In this document: one piece after another, positions 34,649 to 47,036 of the stretch
Layout of the letters: every line of letters begins with the position of its first letter
How positions within the stretch are numbered: the stretch's first letter is position 1
Assembly (NCBI GenBank): GCA_029961685.1
Contig: JARWKL010000010.1
Location: 26,696,067 to 26,760,066, forward strand
From: Aristolochia californica
Taxonomy: Eukaryota; Streptophyta; Magnoliopsida; Piperales; Aristolochiaceae
Length of the DNA: 64,000 nt
Reading direction: 5' to 3'
Notes under the pieces: model-generated
Database searches by the model: none
What the model saw: the letters and a program-made list of their open reading frames with translations, nothing else
What the model was told of the DNA's origin: nothing
Program-made: the position numbers and the translations under genes

Positions 34649-37600
34649 ATGAGCGGCGCGGGGGCGCCCGATTTCTTCTACAGAGAGGCTCAGCGCCTCG
34701 GCTATGTCGCGCGTTCGGCGTTCAAGGTAATGGATTTTGTAATAAACTTTCAATCTCTTTATTACACCTCGTCCTCTTCTTTTTCTTCCTGTAACATTTT
34801 ATCACGCAAAAATATTTGGCAGCTGCTGCAATTGCAAAAGCAGTACAAGCTGATAACACCTGGATCTTCTGTCCTCGACCTTGGATGTGCTCCTGGCGCT
34901 TGGCTGCAGGTATTATTTGCTTTCTACTTTGGTTTGTATTTGTACCAAAGAGTAAAATTGAGAATGGGGTAATGGGGTTTACTTATTTTGATGCCCACCA
35001 ATCTGTCTTTTTTTTTTTTTTTTTGAGTATTAATCACGTATTTTATGCCCCAGATGCCATTTATTGCTTTTCCTTTCCCCATCGTGACTCTTTGGCACAA
35101 TTTTTACCAATTTCTTGCAATCTATGGGATGTATAAGAGGCTGCTCTCGCCGAAGTTATTAACGCCACGAAACGTTCAAAGCTTCCTGTTTCCTGAAATG
35201 TGGTAGAATTGCTTTCTCCCTCTTTCTTAATTTCTCGTGCGATTAGTGTCTATCAGGGAAAGTGCTTGAAAGTACTAAGTTTTGGAGCCTTTGCATTGTG
35301 CCCCTTATTAGTTTTGAGAACGAGAAGACAAGAAGACTAGATGGACGAGCTGACTCACGTTGGCTTTATCACACATTCTATTTATAATATGTATTACACT
35401 TATAATCAAACTTAAACGAAAATCTCAATTATACCCAATTGAAACTTACTAACATAAGACATTAAGCACACGTGAAACAAAGTAATAACTAAGAAAGAAA
35501 CTTTGGTGTGGAAAATCCACACATTGCTTGAATCACTCAGCCTCTTCACTTCCATTTGTCTTAAACGTGAGTTTCACTTTCCTTCTTTGAGCTTCTTCCC
35601 TGTCTGAGGCTTTCTCCTCCATGAGACTTTAGTTAGACTCCATGAGACTTTTTTTATACTCTCCTTTTAGCTGGAGTTTGTAACTTCAGATTACAAGAAA
35701 ATATGTTTTTCTTTAGGGTCTGTTTGGAACCCCATGGAAAATAAAATAAAATAAAATAAAATGAAAATTTGATCAATTTCTCATTTTCACTAACTATTTT
35801 TGGAAATAAGAATGGTCAAATTCTCATTTTCTTTTCTTTTCTTTTCTAGGAGTTCCAAACAGACCTTTAGTCTTCAATTGACTCACAAATGTTTAACTTC
35901 AACTTGTTCTGCAATTGCCCACTTCATTATTGATGTATACAAATTCTTCATCCTGCATTCTCTCCCTTACTTGGTTGTCTTTAGAAAACTTGACACTGGT
36001 CTACAAATCTGATCAAACACTCAGGACCACCCTTGGAAAGTTTTGAACATACTTTATTGTAAGCAGTACGGGCATCATTATAAGCTTTTAATAACACCAA
36101 CATAATACTTTGTACTTTTTCCCCTCAAATTGGGGAATCATAACATAAAGCGACTAAACTTGGATAGACGCAATATGAGAGAGAAGTAATCATCATCCCT
36201 AGCCAAATGACAATACTCCCTACACCAGAGAACTTGGTCTAAGTCGAGTTAAGAGACACTGCTCAAACACAAAGGTGGAACTCACTTTTAAGGGCAGTCA
36301 TAAGAGTCTACTGTTTTAGCCTTAAAAATTATAGATACACTGGACATGATCTTTGACTTTCTCCTCCTTCCAGTTGTTTTCTTGCTGAAAACTGCTATCT
36401 GCTGATTTAATGTTTAATGTCGCTACTGAAGTTCAGTTCCTCTGTGCCTCAAATACTTTTGTTATTGGCAGCACATGTTTTCTGTTAACCTGTTCTAGTT
36501 TACAATAAAATCCCTGGTGTCCAGTTCAGCTTTGCTCAAGATTATTCATTTCAGTAGTTTACTTTTATTCCTTCTCTATTATGTCCACAGCAAATAGTTT
36601 GTTTCAATTTGCAGCTGTTTCTGTGCTTCATTATGTATTATCTTTCATGATTTCCTTTACCTTATATTTTGTGGATGTCTGTGTTATGAAGGATTTAGAT
36701 AGTCTTTAAGTTTTTTCTGTTTAGTATTAATCGCATGATTCCAGGATGAGCAGATTTATCAATATTATTTCTGCATTAAAAAGTCTACCGAATCCCATAA
36801 AATTAGGTACTTCTCTCTGATGATTATACTATCATAGCATGTGAATAAATGTTGTCTTGTTATGAATACAGAGAGTTTTAGACTGAAATATTTTTCCATG
36901 ACACAACATTATCTTGCAGTCAAATTCACTTAAATTTATTGTTAAATTGTTGTTCATACCATTGCTAGGAATTAGACGCCCTAATTCCAAACTAGCGAGA
37001 GCAATAATAATAAATGCAGAAGAGGGAAAAACAAGCACGAAGAAAGACACAAGATTTATACAGGTTCGCCTCAAGGTGAGACTACGTCCTATCTTCCGCC
37101 GCTGCAGTTCCACTATAATAATGAAATAATTTACAAGAGAAATTGCTTCTCTAACCTTACTCAGCCGCAATTGATGATTCTCTTTGATAATCTTACTCTG
37201 GGTGATAAAACCCTAACAACAACGCTCCCAAATATAAAGAGGAAATTAGGGCAACCGGATTACAAATGTGAAATCCCTAAACTACTCTTAATGAAACAAC
37301 AGTCAATATATTGTGGATTTGGTGGGGGCTCCCCGTCCCCCTTCCAACCCCCACAACGACCTTACCGTGAAGGTCGAGCCGCATACCGACTCAGCGTAAG
37401 GCATTAATTAGACTCCACAACTTAATAATTGTGTTATTAAATTTTCTCTTTGACCCTAGACACTTAGCTCTATGTTTTGTATCTCTGATTTTTTTTTTTC
37501 TTGTTACTTTTAATACCTCAATCTGTTATTTGAATATTTTAGACCTTTAATGTTACCCTGGCTGCCTGCATAGATGCAATTGCATTTTTTCAACATTTTG

Positions 37601-38733
37601 GGTATTTAGCTATGGTTGACCAGTTTTTCATTATCCTATGAACAGTGTCTCAATATTATTATTATTCTTTTGTTTCGACCTCTTGATGTAGGTTGCCTGT
37701 CAAAGTTTGGGCCCTCAAAAAAATGGTGGTGTGGTTGTGGGTGTTGATGTGAAGGTGAGGATGATGATTTCTTGGTCTGACATGTGGTCCTTCTTTTCTA
37801 TTACTTGCTGAATAATACTCATTAATTTACTGTATGAAATGATCCACATAATGCTAACCTAATTTACTTGTTAATTCTAACATATAATTTCACACATTTG
37901 CTTATGAAGCTTCCTTTGATTCATATACTTGGCTTTGAAGAGGTAAGCAAGTGAAACTCTTTCTTATTTAATGTTTACTGCAGAGCAGAAGCTGAAGGTT
38001 CCTTCTGTTTATTGTGATGAGAGGGTTAGGACTGTATGTTTCGATGTAATGAATCTCCCAAGTGATCAAGCTAAACTATGGTCTCCTCAGGTTTGTTATC
38101 TCCATTTTAATTTTGGTTCCTCCTAGTGTAGTGTTTGCCTTGGACATCATTGTGGGCTGACTTTTACATAACCGGAGATGTAGAATTGGAAGATTCAGGG
38201 TCATAGTTTTTTGTGAAGATACTTAGATGTTTACGTGTATGTTGTATAAATAAAGAAGGATATATATAAAAATTAATTCCATTTTGCAGCGAAAAGGGTT
38301 CTCTGTGATTCTTTCTGATATGTGTCCACCAGTCTCTGGTATAATGACTAAAGATGCTGCATTATCTATGGAGCTGGGAATGCGGGCCTTCTCTTTGGCT
38401 GTAGGTGACAGTGAGGAGAAGGGATCAGAGTCCCATACAAATGATGTTGGTGTTCTTCTACCTGGAGGCAGCCTAGTACTTAAGCTTCTTGAGAGTGAAG
38501 ACCTGCAAGGTAAATGGCTCAGAGATGATGGGAGACCTTGCAGTTGATTTAGTTTGTTTTATTCTCCACATCTTTTACTGGGTTTGCTCGTTCTTCATGA
38601 TTTTTATGGTGTCTTGGCAGGCTTTATTCAATTGTGTAAACCCTATTTCAAGAAAGCATCATTGCTGAGACCTAAGGCCACCAGGTCGTCTTCCAGGGAA
38701 ATCTATCTGATATGCCAGGGTCTGCTGCAGTAG
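34649..38733 (+). CDS. MRM2: FtsJ/RrmJ-type rRNA (uridine-2'-O-)methyltransferase
   Basis: Six exons: 34649-34726, 34823-34909, 37692-37754, 37989-38090, 38290-38509 and 38621-38733. They join in frame to 220 aa, close to bacterial RrmJ (209 aa). The N-terminus FFYREAQRLGYVARSAFK is the family signature. SAM motif I VLDLGCAPGAWLQ is at 43-55. The catalytic tetrad is K26, D120 (SDMCPP), K175 (LVLKLL) and E210 (SREIYL). The family methylates the 2'-OH of a uridine in the peptidyl-transferase centre of large-subunit rRNA. Plant proteins of this type are thought to act in organelles (MRM2-like), though no obvious presequence is seen. At exon 4 the first AG at 37983 would give an immediate stop, so the acceptor is taken at 37988. 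A Harbinger end lies about 40 bp before the ATG. Confidence 0.93.
35716..35866. mobile_element. Tourist-like MITE, about 151 bp, in MRM2 intron 2
   Basis: Inverted ends GGTCTGTTTGGAAC and GTTCCAAACAGACC flank an A/T-rich core with AAAAT and TTTTC repeats. TTA occurs directly outside both ends (35713-35715 and 35867-35869), which suits a Harbinger-type MITE. It has no coding capacity. Confidence 0.75.
36950..37420. repeat. possible solo LTR or LTR fragment in MRM2 intron 2
   Basis: This G/C-richer island contains ACACAAGATTTATACAGGTT, AAACCCTAACAACAACGCTC and a run of C-rich phrases, a style common in plant LTRs. Clear TG...CA ends and a target duplication were not found, so the assignment is tentative. 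The rest of intron 2 (34910-37691) is A/T-rich with no gene. Confidence 0.3.
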
Positions 38734-39106
38734 GGATAATGAGGATGCTGTTTTCCTTTCACACACCTTTTTACTTTGCTCCATTTACTAAATCATTCAA
38801 GGTGTAGTAGAGAATGTGGCAAAAATGTGGAGTTTATATGCATGTTAGACTGTTGTACATTATGAAGATAATGGATGAGAAATTATCTAAGTTGGCTTCC
38901 TTGTGGCTTGGTTGAACACAGTATCCACTCCAGAATCCAAAATTGATATGGGGTCCAACAATGAATGATTAAAAAAATGAAATCAATCTTTTTTGTTTCT
39001 ACAGCCATAACAACATTTACAAAAATAGTAATGTTTAATTTTTATAGGAACACTTGTTTGGTGCATCCCTGAGTGTGCTCCTGACTGGGCAGGTCTTGTG
39101 CTTTCA

Positions 39107-41986
39107 TCATCGGATGTGTGTCCGTCCAAAAGACCAAAGCCCGGTATCACGAACAGGTACCTGAGTTGACATGTTGTAAATTGCATAGAGGTCAGGAAAC
39201 AAATTTGAAGGTTTTGAATAGTTGTATTTCTTTTTCTCACTTACTGGTGTTCTAGCAGTAGGGAAGACATTCCAAAATCTGAGTGTCTCATCACCTGCCC
39301 CTGTTACTATAGTCTGCAGCAATTTGTCTATGTTAAATACCCATGGAAACAGAAATTATGGCATCCACTTGTGCAATACAAGTATAGTACATTACCTGCC
39401 CATCTGGAGACAGCGCAAGATAAAGCACTCGCAAGCTGTGACCAGTTAAGGTTGCAACCTGTTTGAAAAACGTAAATACCCTAGTTATTAAACTTGCACT
39501 GTTCTTCATCTACTTCTTTTTTTGTCCGTTTAGTTCTTTTGGAATTTGTTCATGAGCAAGGGGGGTAGGTCTTGTTCATGGTGATAATCGAACCTGCTCT
39601 CTGTTCAGAGGATAATGAGCTAGCGTGAAAGCTCAGAACTTTGTGGAGTTTTTTCCTGGTTTAGGCTTTTTACTTGAGGGCAGAACATTCTAGTTTGAAT
39701 TACCTGATTGCTTGGTTGATCGAACATACCTTTGCCATTGATGGATATTTCCAAACCATGATTTGGTTCTGGGAGTATCCGTGTGTGCTAACCAGCTCAT
39801 TAACATTTCTACCCCACGCTAGATTGCAGACCTGTTTGAAAAACAAAATTTAATGAAGGATCTTACCCAGAGGAAGCTCAGAAGGATGAAAAAAAAAAAA
39901 AGATTATGTGAGAACCTGGCTGCCTGTATCCACAGAGTTCAACTGGTTACCATTTGCTGTATTCCAGAATCTAATACACCTATCAGCTGTTCCACCTCCA
40001 GATGCAAGAAGCCCATGCTGGTGAGGAGACCATGAAATGGCCTTTACAGCAGCTGTGTGCTCCACAAGTCTTAAGACCGGTTGCTGAGATTGTTGATTCC
40101 AAACAAGCAGCTGAGCACCACACAATCCAATATTTGAGTATCTCTGAACTTCACCTAATACAAACCATTCTTGCTCAGACTATCAGTTTCCGTCAAACCT
40201 GATTATCGTTTCCCCCGGATGCGAGTTCTCTGTCATCATGTGACCATTTCAGTCCACAGACCTGGTTTGGTAGGAAAGAGTGTCTATTTTCAGCAGTATA
40301 AAAACATGAGATACCTTGATAATAACCTTTGGTTGAGTTACTATATGCGCCTTACCTCAGACTTGTGGCCAACAAGCTTGCTAACAAAATCATTTGAAAC
40401 ACGAAGATCATGGTTTAAAATATTTCTGTCTCTACTTCCAGAAGATAGAGTGCAAGAACTCCACGCCAGTACTCCTGTTCTTGTCTGATGACCCCCCATG
40501 GTTCTTACCCGTTTGCAGCGAGTCCCGTCCCAGACCTGTCAACCAGAGATCAGCAACGGAATGTAGAAGCAGGACACAGTTCTTCTAAAGAAGCAGGGTG
40601 AGATGGGGCGACTTACTTGAACTTCACCAAGATTTGTACCAATGGAGAGGTAAGAGCCTTCACGAGTCCACTGGACTGCACATACACTGTCGCTTGGACC
40701 TAAGTCACACAACTTGGTTACCTAAACCACAGTCATGAACCCAGTATTTTAAGTTTTTAACACATACGAATCACTCCCTCAAAACAGAGCACTAAAGGAA
40801 GAAGAGTTACAAATGAAGAAACGAATGGAAGGCCAACCCCTTTGGCTACCAATTTAACATGGTTTTTTACTTCAAGCTGACTGATCTACCTTACTATTCG
40901 AGGCTGTCCAAAGATAAACACATGTTCCCAGTCCAACAGCTAGTACATTCTGAGATGACCAATCCACAAGGTTCAGGTAGAAATCATCGTGAAGTGAAGG
41001 AGCATCCAGAACCTGGAACCAATTTGGCCATTAGCATATATAGGCATATTTGCAGCAGTTTCCGTAATGTAATGTTCAGCTCATGATCTCGTGCTAGATA
41101 TGATGGAACGCAGTTTAATTTGCTGGCTTTTTGTTCTTTGTACGTTCATAGTGCGAAACTTCGATTATTAGTGGAGCCAGCTTGCACAGGGGTTTCAATG
41201 GCACCAATTCTTCGTTTCTGCAGAATGATGCACCTAGAAAGACAAAGACCCACCTCTAATACTACTTAATGCTCCTCTCCGTTCTGCACAGGGCAAAGGG
41301 CGCGAGGTTTCGCATGGGTTAAAGCGTAAAGGAGAAACAGGTGTAGAAAAAGAATTTTTTTTTTTTTTTTTGTTAATAACGGTGCCATTAGTCTGCTATG
41401 GTCAATGTTCAGAGGAAGTTGCTCTGTTTTATTTTCTGTCGCATAATGGAAATAGAGGAGAAGAAGAAACAATTCTGAATAGTAGATAGCATATTTGCAG
41501 TTCCGCACATCTCTGTACCTTATGAGGAGTCTTCGGTATCTTCCGAGGTGCTTTAGGAGGCGTTGAAGCCTCGCCGACTATCCCCCCTTCCACACCTGAA
41601 ACCGACTGTGCGAACGGCGAATTAGGGGCTGAATGATCAGTTTTAAACCTAAACAAGTTTTTGTTGGGACTCATCGGAGATCCCAAACCAGCTGGTGTCC
41701 CAGGCAGCGTGTCTTCCCCTAACAGCTCGCTTCTCAACAATCTGGCATAAGCGTCATTGCCCCCTTCTTTAGCCTGCGGAGACTTGTCTATCAGCGGAAA
41801 GTTTTGAAGCCTAGAGGAGGTCCTGCAAGGGATGAATCTGTCACTGTATGTGGTTTTCGAAGGTGAAGATGTTTTGGAAATCGAAGAGAAAGATGTTGTG
41901 GGGGAAAAAGTTTCGAGATGTAGAGATGTTTGGGACATCCCAGTGGGGAGATTCAGACGAGGTTTCCGAGCCTCGACGGACGCCAT
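39107..41986 (-). CDS. FZR/CCS52: APC/C activator, Fizzy-related (FZR/CCS52, probably CCS52B type)
   Basis: Ten exons: 41986-41519, 41012-40890, 40721-40617, 40535-40356, 40261-40199, 40110-39916, 39831-39730, 39458-39396, 39313-39245 and 39160-39107. They join in frame to 473 aa, as in Arabidopsis FZR proteins (475-483 aa). The C-box DRFIPCR is at 49-55, seven WD40 blades follow (about 160-455, including [32 protein letters not shown] and [14 protein letters not shown]), and the C-terminal IR tail is GRTHIR. The C-box and IR tail dock on the anaphase-promoting complex, and the propeller recruits D-box/KEN substrates for ubiquitination, controlling exit from mitosis and endoreduplication. The C-terminus [13 protein letters not shown] is nearer the CCS52B than the CCS52A style; this is from memory. 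The gene is convergent with MRM2 (373 bp apart). Confidence 0.95.
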
Positions 41987-42574
41987 GGCTTCGCTTGGAT
42001 TTCTTGTCTACGATAGAGCAGTTCACTCTGAATTGGATCTGGAAGAACGGGGGGAAAGAGGACGGCGAGGAAGGAATGTTTTTAAAGCGTTGCAGATTGC
42101 AACGGTCACAATAGGAGCTGCTCGCGGCCATTTTGGTCAACCAAGTGCTGCCTTTTGTAAGTAGCCGTTGGAGGCTTGAAGTAGGGGCTGCTACCCAAAA
42201 GAATAATTTAAAAAAGTGTACATACTAAATCCTGTAAAAACAAATTAAGAGGGTTTTATAACACTGGCCATAACAAAAAAATATATTAAATAATTTATGC
42301 AATTTCTTAAATGCCATATTTTTAAATATCAAATTCAAGGGAGTAGAAAATATTTTCCAACTTACAAAAGATCACCACAATATCACCTTGTAATTTCACA
42401 CATCTTCCTTAACCACAAATCTTAATCCAAACTTAATAATAGGAGTAGATACGTATGAAGCATCATGGTAAAATCTTCTCCTGTAGATGTATTATAAGTA
42501 CACTTTAACCCGAAAGTGACCCATAAGCCAAGAAATCATCATAGTAAAATCTTCTCTTGTATATGCATTATAAT
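41987..42574 (-). promoter_or_regulatory. FZR upstream region
   Basis: The 5' leader of FZR probably lies within 41987-42150, where sequence composition is still gene-like. Beyond that the DNA is A/T-rich, with a direct repeat of CATCATGGTAAAATCTTCTC-type units near 42460 and 42536, up to the left end of Harbinger copy C. No other gene is seen. Confidence 0.35.
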
Positions 42575-43389
42575 GGGGGGTTAGTCCACAATGAAGTGGA
42601 AAATTGAATTGAATTGAATTGAAATGAATTGCTAGTTGAAGTGGTTGGAAAACAGATTCTAGTGTTAGTGCCTGAAAAACAGATTCTAGTTTCCTTTTCT
42701 ATATAAAGAAGAGAATGAGTAACCTTTTATGATTATAGTTTATTATAAATTAAAACAATAATTACGTGTGACTACAATAAATTATATAAAATTAATAAAA
42801 AAATTAAAAAATAACATAAGGGAATATAATAAATAAACCTAATGATTTAATTAATTATAACAATTGGATAATTAAACCAATTAATGATTATAGTTTATTA
42901 TAAATTAAAACAATAATTACGTGTGACATGAATAAATTATATAAAATTAATAAAAAAATTAAAAAATAACATAAGGGAATATAATAAATAAACCTAATTG
43001 TTTAATTAATTATAGAAATTGCATATTTAAACCAATTAATGATTACAATTTATTATAAATTAATTTACTAATTACATGTGACTAGAATAAATTATTTAAA
43101 GTACATAAAACATTTAAAAATAACATAAATGAATATAATTAATTAATAAATTATTTTTTAATAACTTAATATATAGTATAAAAATACTTAATAAATTAAA
43201 ATACTTAATAAATAAAATTAAAACACTTGACAAAAAGGTATAAAATGACAACAACGAATATAATTAGAGTAAATTATTTTTAACAACGAGTTTGTGCGTT
43301 TAACATCATCAACTTACTAGTTTAGTAGATACGAACGACAACATACATGTTCAAATACAATAAAGTACAACCACTAATAATCACTCTAC

Positions 43390-43640
43390 ATACTAGTTGC
43401 TATGACATCTCGAAATTGTGCAGCTCTAGTGGATTCTAATGCACGACGCCTCCGCATTGTTGTTGATAGGTTGCCTTCATCCCCAAGATCATCGCTATCA
43501 TCGCTATCTTCATCCAAATTTTCACCTGCTAATCGGACAACCAATCCCATGAAGACGTAATGCACGTCTATACCTATGGTTGAGATAGTATCTTCCCATC
43601 ATTCTTTGTATTCCTATTTTTGTCTTCCATAGAAACCTGC
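43390..43640 (-). pseudogene. Harbinger transposase remnant lacking the DDE core
   Basis: On the minus strand the N-terminal end (RYYLNHRYRRALRLHGIG, shifted) runs almost directly into the acidic tail and final motif (DEDSDDSDDLGDEG, RRRRALESTRAAQFRDV). In copy B about 1.1 kb encoding the catalytic domain lies between these. The deletion is internal and leaves both protein ends. Confidence 0.7.
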
Positions 43641-43955
43641 AAATACAATCACCACAACCACAATGACGACTACAATAATAATTCCTGTTTCTTCCTAAAT
43701 GTCATAAACACAAAAACATACCCTTATCTTCAATCATAACCTATTTTCAATCACACCTATATAAAACCATCTCCAATCACACACCCACAATATTCATCCA
43801 CACAATAAGAACACAACAATCATGAAAACCCAAATCTTAACCATAGTAAGATTCATAATCTATCAATGATATGTCTTATAAAGTCATAATTAAAAAAACA
43901 TAATTAAACTTCAAAACAATCGTCCCAAAATACATAGTGTACTTAAAACTATTGA

Positions 43956-44927
43956 TTACATTTCACCAGCATAGTATTTAAGCCAATTAAGTCGCTCTTC
44001 CACTGGCAGCTTTGTAAACATGTCCTTCTTCATTGGTGTATCTAACAATAGAGGAGTGCAAAACTTCATCTCTACCGACAGGTCCGGGATTTTTGTGAGG
44101 GCTTCATACCAATTCTCTCCGACGGTTTTATCATCTTTAGGTTGTAAAGATTGCAATAGGGTGACAATTCTTGTCATTGTATCAACGAACATAATACTAT
44201 CATCGGTGGCCATTTGTGGTCTCTTTCTACGACAACTTGAAGTTGACGAGTTAGTACTTAGAGACTGATCAGGTGCCGACTCATTTTCTATAAAGAATGG
44301 TGAAGGAGTATCTCTACCTAAATCGACATCCTCGAGGATGTCCAAACGCTCATTTTCTTCCTCATGTTGGACATCATTGCATATGTCTTCGTCATTTTGA
44401 CTTACTCTCCCCATGGCTATTGAATTTCCCACTACCAAAGCCAATTTGTCATAAAGAGGGCAGCCTTGTTGTCAATACTTTTTAACTTCTTTATGCTCCT
44501 ACAAGGATAAAACATCATTTAGACGACTTAGAATAGAATTCTAGTAATGCGGAAAACATACAAAATGTTTTACAGTCAATCATAATTTACTGACCTTGAT
44601 ATAGTCTTGCTATATAGAATGACATGCAGTAACTCGATGTGTGGTTGCATCCCAACCGAACCCACTAGTATTGAGACAACTTGTTACTGCTTGGTAAGTT
44701 TTCTTCCATGATCTTGTTCAATTCTTGAGCTGCTCAACAGTTTTTTTATTAGCTGTGTCTTCATTGAACCTGTTGAGACGGTCCAAATATACTTTATGCT
44801 TCCAAACCCCATTGGACATCCTGTTCCCCATATTGACTTGCTCAACTAAGAGATCGAGTATTTTGTTGTTATCATCGAAGGTCCAAATGTCATATGATCG
44901 AGGAGTTTGTTGTCTTATTCCAGCCAT
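43956..44927 (-). pseudogene. Harbinger ORF1, Myb/SANT-like protein (copy C)
   Basis: Exon 1 starts MAGIRQQTPRSYDIWTF at 44927, retains the Myb/SANT-like region and ends at a donor near 44596. One in-frame TAG replaces a conserved Trp codon. Exon 2 (from about 44500) carries one TGA early on, then an open 162-aa frame (44444-43956) with acidic linker and C-terminal domain (KIPDLSVEMKFCTPLLLDTP, VEERLNWLKYY). Two point stops are the main visible defects, so decay is mild compared with copy B. Confidence 0.72.
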
Positions 44928-45048
44928 TTATAATTAAAATCCGAAATGGTCCTCATGAATTTTTTTTTTAATCAGACAATTGTTACCCGTCATAGTAACT
45001 AGGGACACACAAAAACACAACCAACAAATAACAAAATACCATGTGGTA

Positions 45049-45880
45049 GATATTTATAACACCAAAATCTCTTCACTACATGGCAAGAGCATTCCATAAC
45101 ACTTTAAACAAATTCAACAACATTCTAAAACATTTCAAAATTAATCTAACTAATTTCATTGCAGATGACTAGAACAATGCAAAAACAAACTCATGAAGTC
45201 CATATTCATCGAACACCCCTGGTAGAGCCCCATATGACTTCGTAGTCACTACGAACCGTACATCGTTATTGATGGGGGTCGGGTTTCGTTGGCTAATCGA
45301 CGCCCGTGTAGGCAACTCAGCCTTGTTTGAATTGGACCATGTAGTGGATATTTATAACTTCAAAATTTCCTCACCACATGGCAAAAACATTCCATAGCAC
45401 TTTAAACATATTAAAACAATATTCTAAAACATTTCAAAATTAACCTAACTAATTTCATTGCAGATGACTAGAACAACGCCAAAACAAACTCATGAAGTCC
45501 AAATTCACCGAACACCCCTGGTAGAGCCCCATATGACTTCGCAGTCACTACGAACCGTACATCGTCATTGATGGGGGTCGGGTTTTGTTGGCTAATGGAT
45601 GCCCGTGTAGGCGACTCAACCTTGTTTAAATTGGACCATGGGGTGGATATTTGTAACTTCAAAATCTCCTCACCACATGACAAAAACATTCCATAGCACT
45701 TCAAAGATATTCAACAACATTCTAAAACATTTCAAAATTAATTGAACTAATTTCATTGTAGATTACTAGAACAATGCAAAAACTAACTCAAGAAGTCCAA
45801 ATTCACCGAACACCCTTGGTAGAACCCCATATGACTTCGCAGGCACTACGAACCGTACATCATCAGCCTTGTTTGAACTC
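45049..45880 (-). repeat. 299-bp tandem repeat, about 2.8 copies, in copy C
   Basis: Units start at 45049, 45347 and 45646, each containing CACCCCTGGTAGAGCCCCAT (or one variant) and CTACGAACCGTACATCGT. Copies B (30240-30560) and D (53680-53980) have a single unit in the same place, so this is a local expansion in copy C. Confidence 0.88.
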
Positions 45881-45929
45881 GACTAAACTCGCTAAATCCT
45901 ATACCCTAATCGAGAAACCTACAAATTAA

Positions 45930-46275
45930 AATAACCCTAAACCCTAAACCCTAGTCCTTAAAACCCCTAGCCCCAAACCCTAAACGCTAGTCCTTAAAAC
46001 CCCTGAAAGTCCCAAACCCTAAACCCTAAACCCTAGACCCTAAAACCCCTAAAAGCCCCAAACCATAAACCCTAGACCTTAAAACCCCTAAAACCCTAAG
46101 AACTTAAAACACTATCACCCCAAAAACCGAGAACCCTAGTAAACCCTAATTCCAGACCTAAAGACTTTACCCTAGACCTTAAAACCCTAAAAGTCCCAAA
46201 CCCCAACTCTAATCCCAAATTAAACCTTATCAACACGAATTTGAATCCTAAATCTTCTAAACCCTAACCCTAAAT
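45930..46275 (-). repeat. telomere-like (CCCTAAA)n degenerate tract in copy C
   Basis: Many AAACCCTAA and CCCTAAACCCTA units are separated by CCTTAAAACCCC and similar variants. The tract lies between the 299-bp repeats and the purine-rich leader. Confidence 0.82.
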
Positions 46276-47036
46276 CCTACAATTAGGCCACAATCAAGAT
46301 AAATTATGCACAAAAATTAAAATTAACTCAAATACAACACTAAATTAGTTGAAAAAAAAATTAGGGTTTCGGCTTACCTTATGAAATTTGGGGGAAATCA
46401 CCGCCAAATGGGGAAATGTAAGCCCAATGGAAAAAATCGACGCCTAATTGTTGAAAATCAAAGAAGATTGAAAAAAATCGAAGGATATCGAAACCGGAAT
46501 AGGTTAAATCAAAAGAAATCGGGCGAGGAGGAAAGAGAAGAGCGAGAACGAGAAGGGAGAGGGAGGCCAAGAGTGAGAAGAGATGGAGGCCTAGAGGGAA
46601 AAGAGAGAGGGAGACGAGAGAGGGAGAAGGAAGAGAAAGGCTGAGAGAGAAAGAGATGAGAGAGGGAGATGGGGCGAAAATGAGAGATAACAAGAGAAAG
46701 TAGAGGGAACAGAGAACAGATACGAGAGCCAGCAGAGGGAGCAGAGAGAGCGAAAATGAGAGAAGAAGGTCGGGCGAAAAAATTTGTCGAGAGACAAAGG
46801 CCGAGCGAGAGGAGAGGAGAAGAGGAAATGAAAGGGATTTTTCGTTTCGAGGGGAGGGGGGGAAGAAGCGACGCCGTCGCTCGTGGTAAGTGAATGATTC
46901 AAAAAAAAGGTAGGAATCAACTTTCCTCTGTTTTTGCTTGGGCAGATGAAATGATGTAATCTTATTACACTAACCCCTTATGTGTGATGACCTAGGTAAT
47001 GCGGGGGAATTCATTCCTCCCCCCACCCACCCACCC

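Larger units (their letters stand above)
42575..47036 (-). mobile_element. PIF/Harbinger element with transposase core deleted (copy C)
   Basis: The left end GGGGGGTTAGTCCACAATGA (42575) equals the terminus of copy A. The right end (about 46980-47036) read on the minus strand repeats copy A's subterminal GAATGAATTCCCCC and GCATTACCTAG. On the minus strand the order is terminus, purine/pyrimidine leader (46900-46400), telomere-like tract, tandem 299-bp repeats, ORF1, transposase remnant and A/T-rich arm. The terminal G/C run at 47020-47036 is expanded (repeated CCCA), which obscures the target duplication. Confidence 0.78.

Noticed and set aside
37981..37988. Earlier acceptor for MRM2 exon 4 (AG at 37983)
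   Set aside because: It would introduce a TGA within four codons; the next AG gives the conserved K-L-K-V-P-S reading.
41841..42164. Open frames on both strands over the FZR start
   Set aside because: They are shadows of FZR exon 1 and its leader in other frames with no family similarity.
46379..46920. Ser/Leu-rich and Arg/Glu-rich frames on both strands
   Set aside because: These are composition artefacts of the purine-rich leader of Harbinger copy C; the same holds for 58838-59275.
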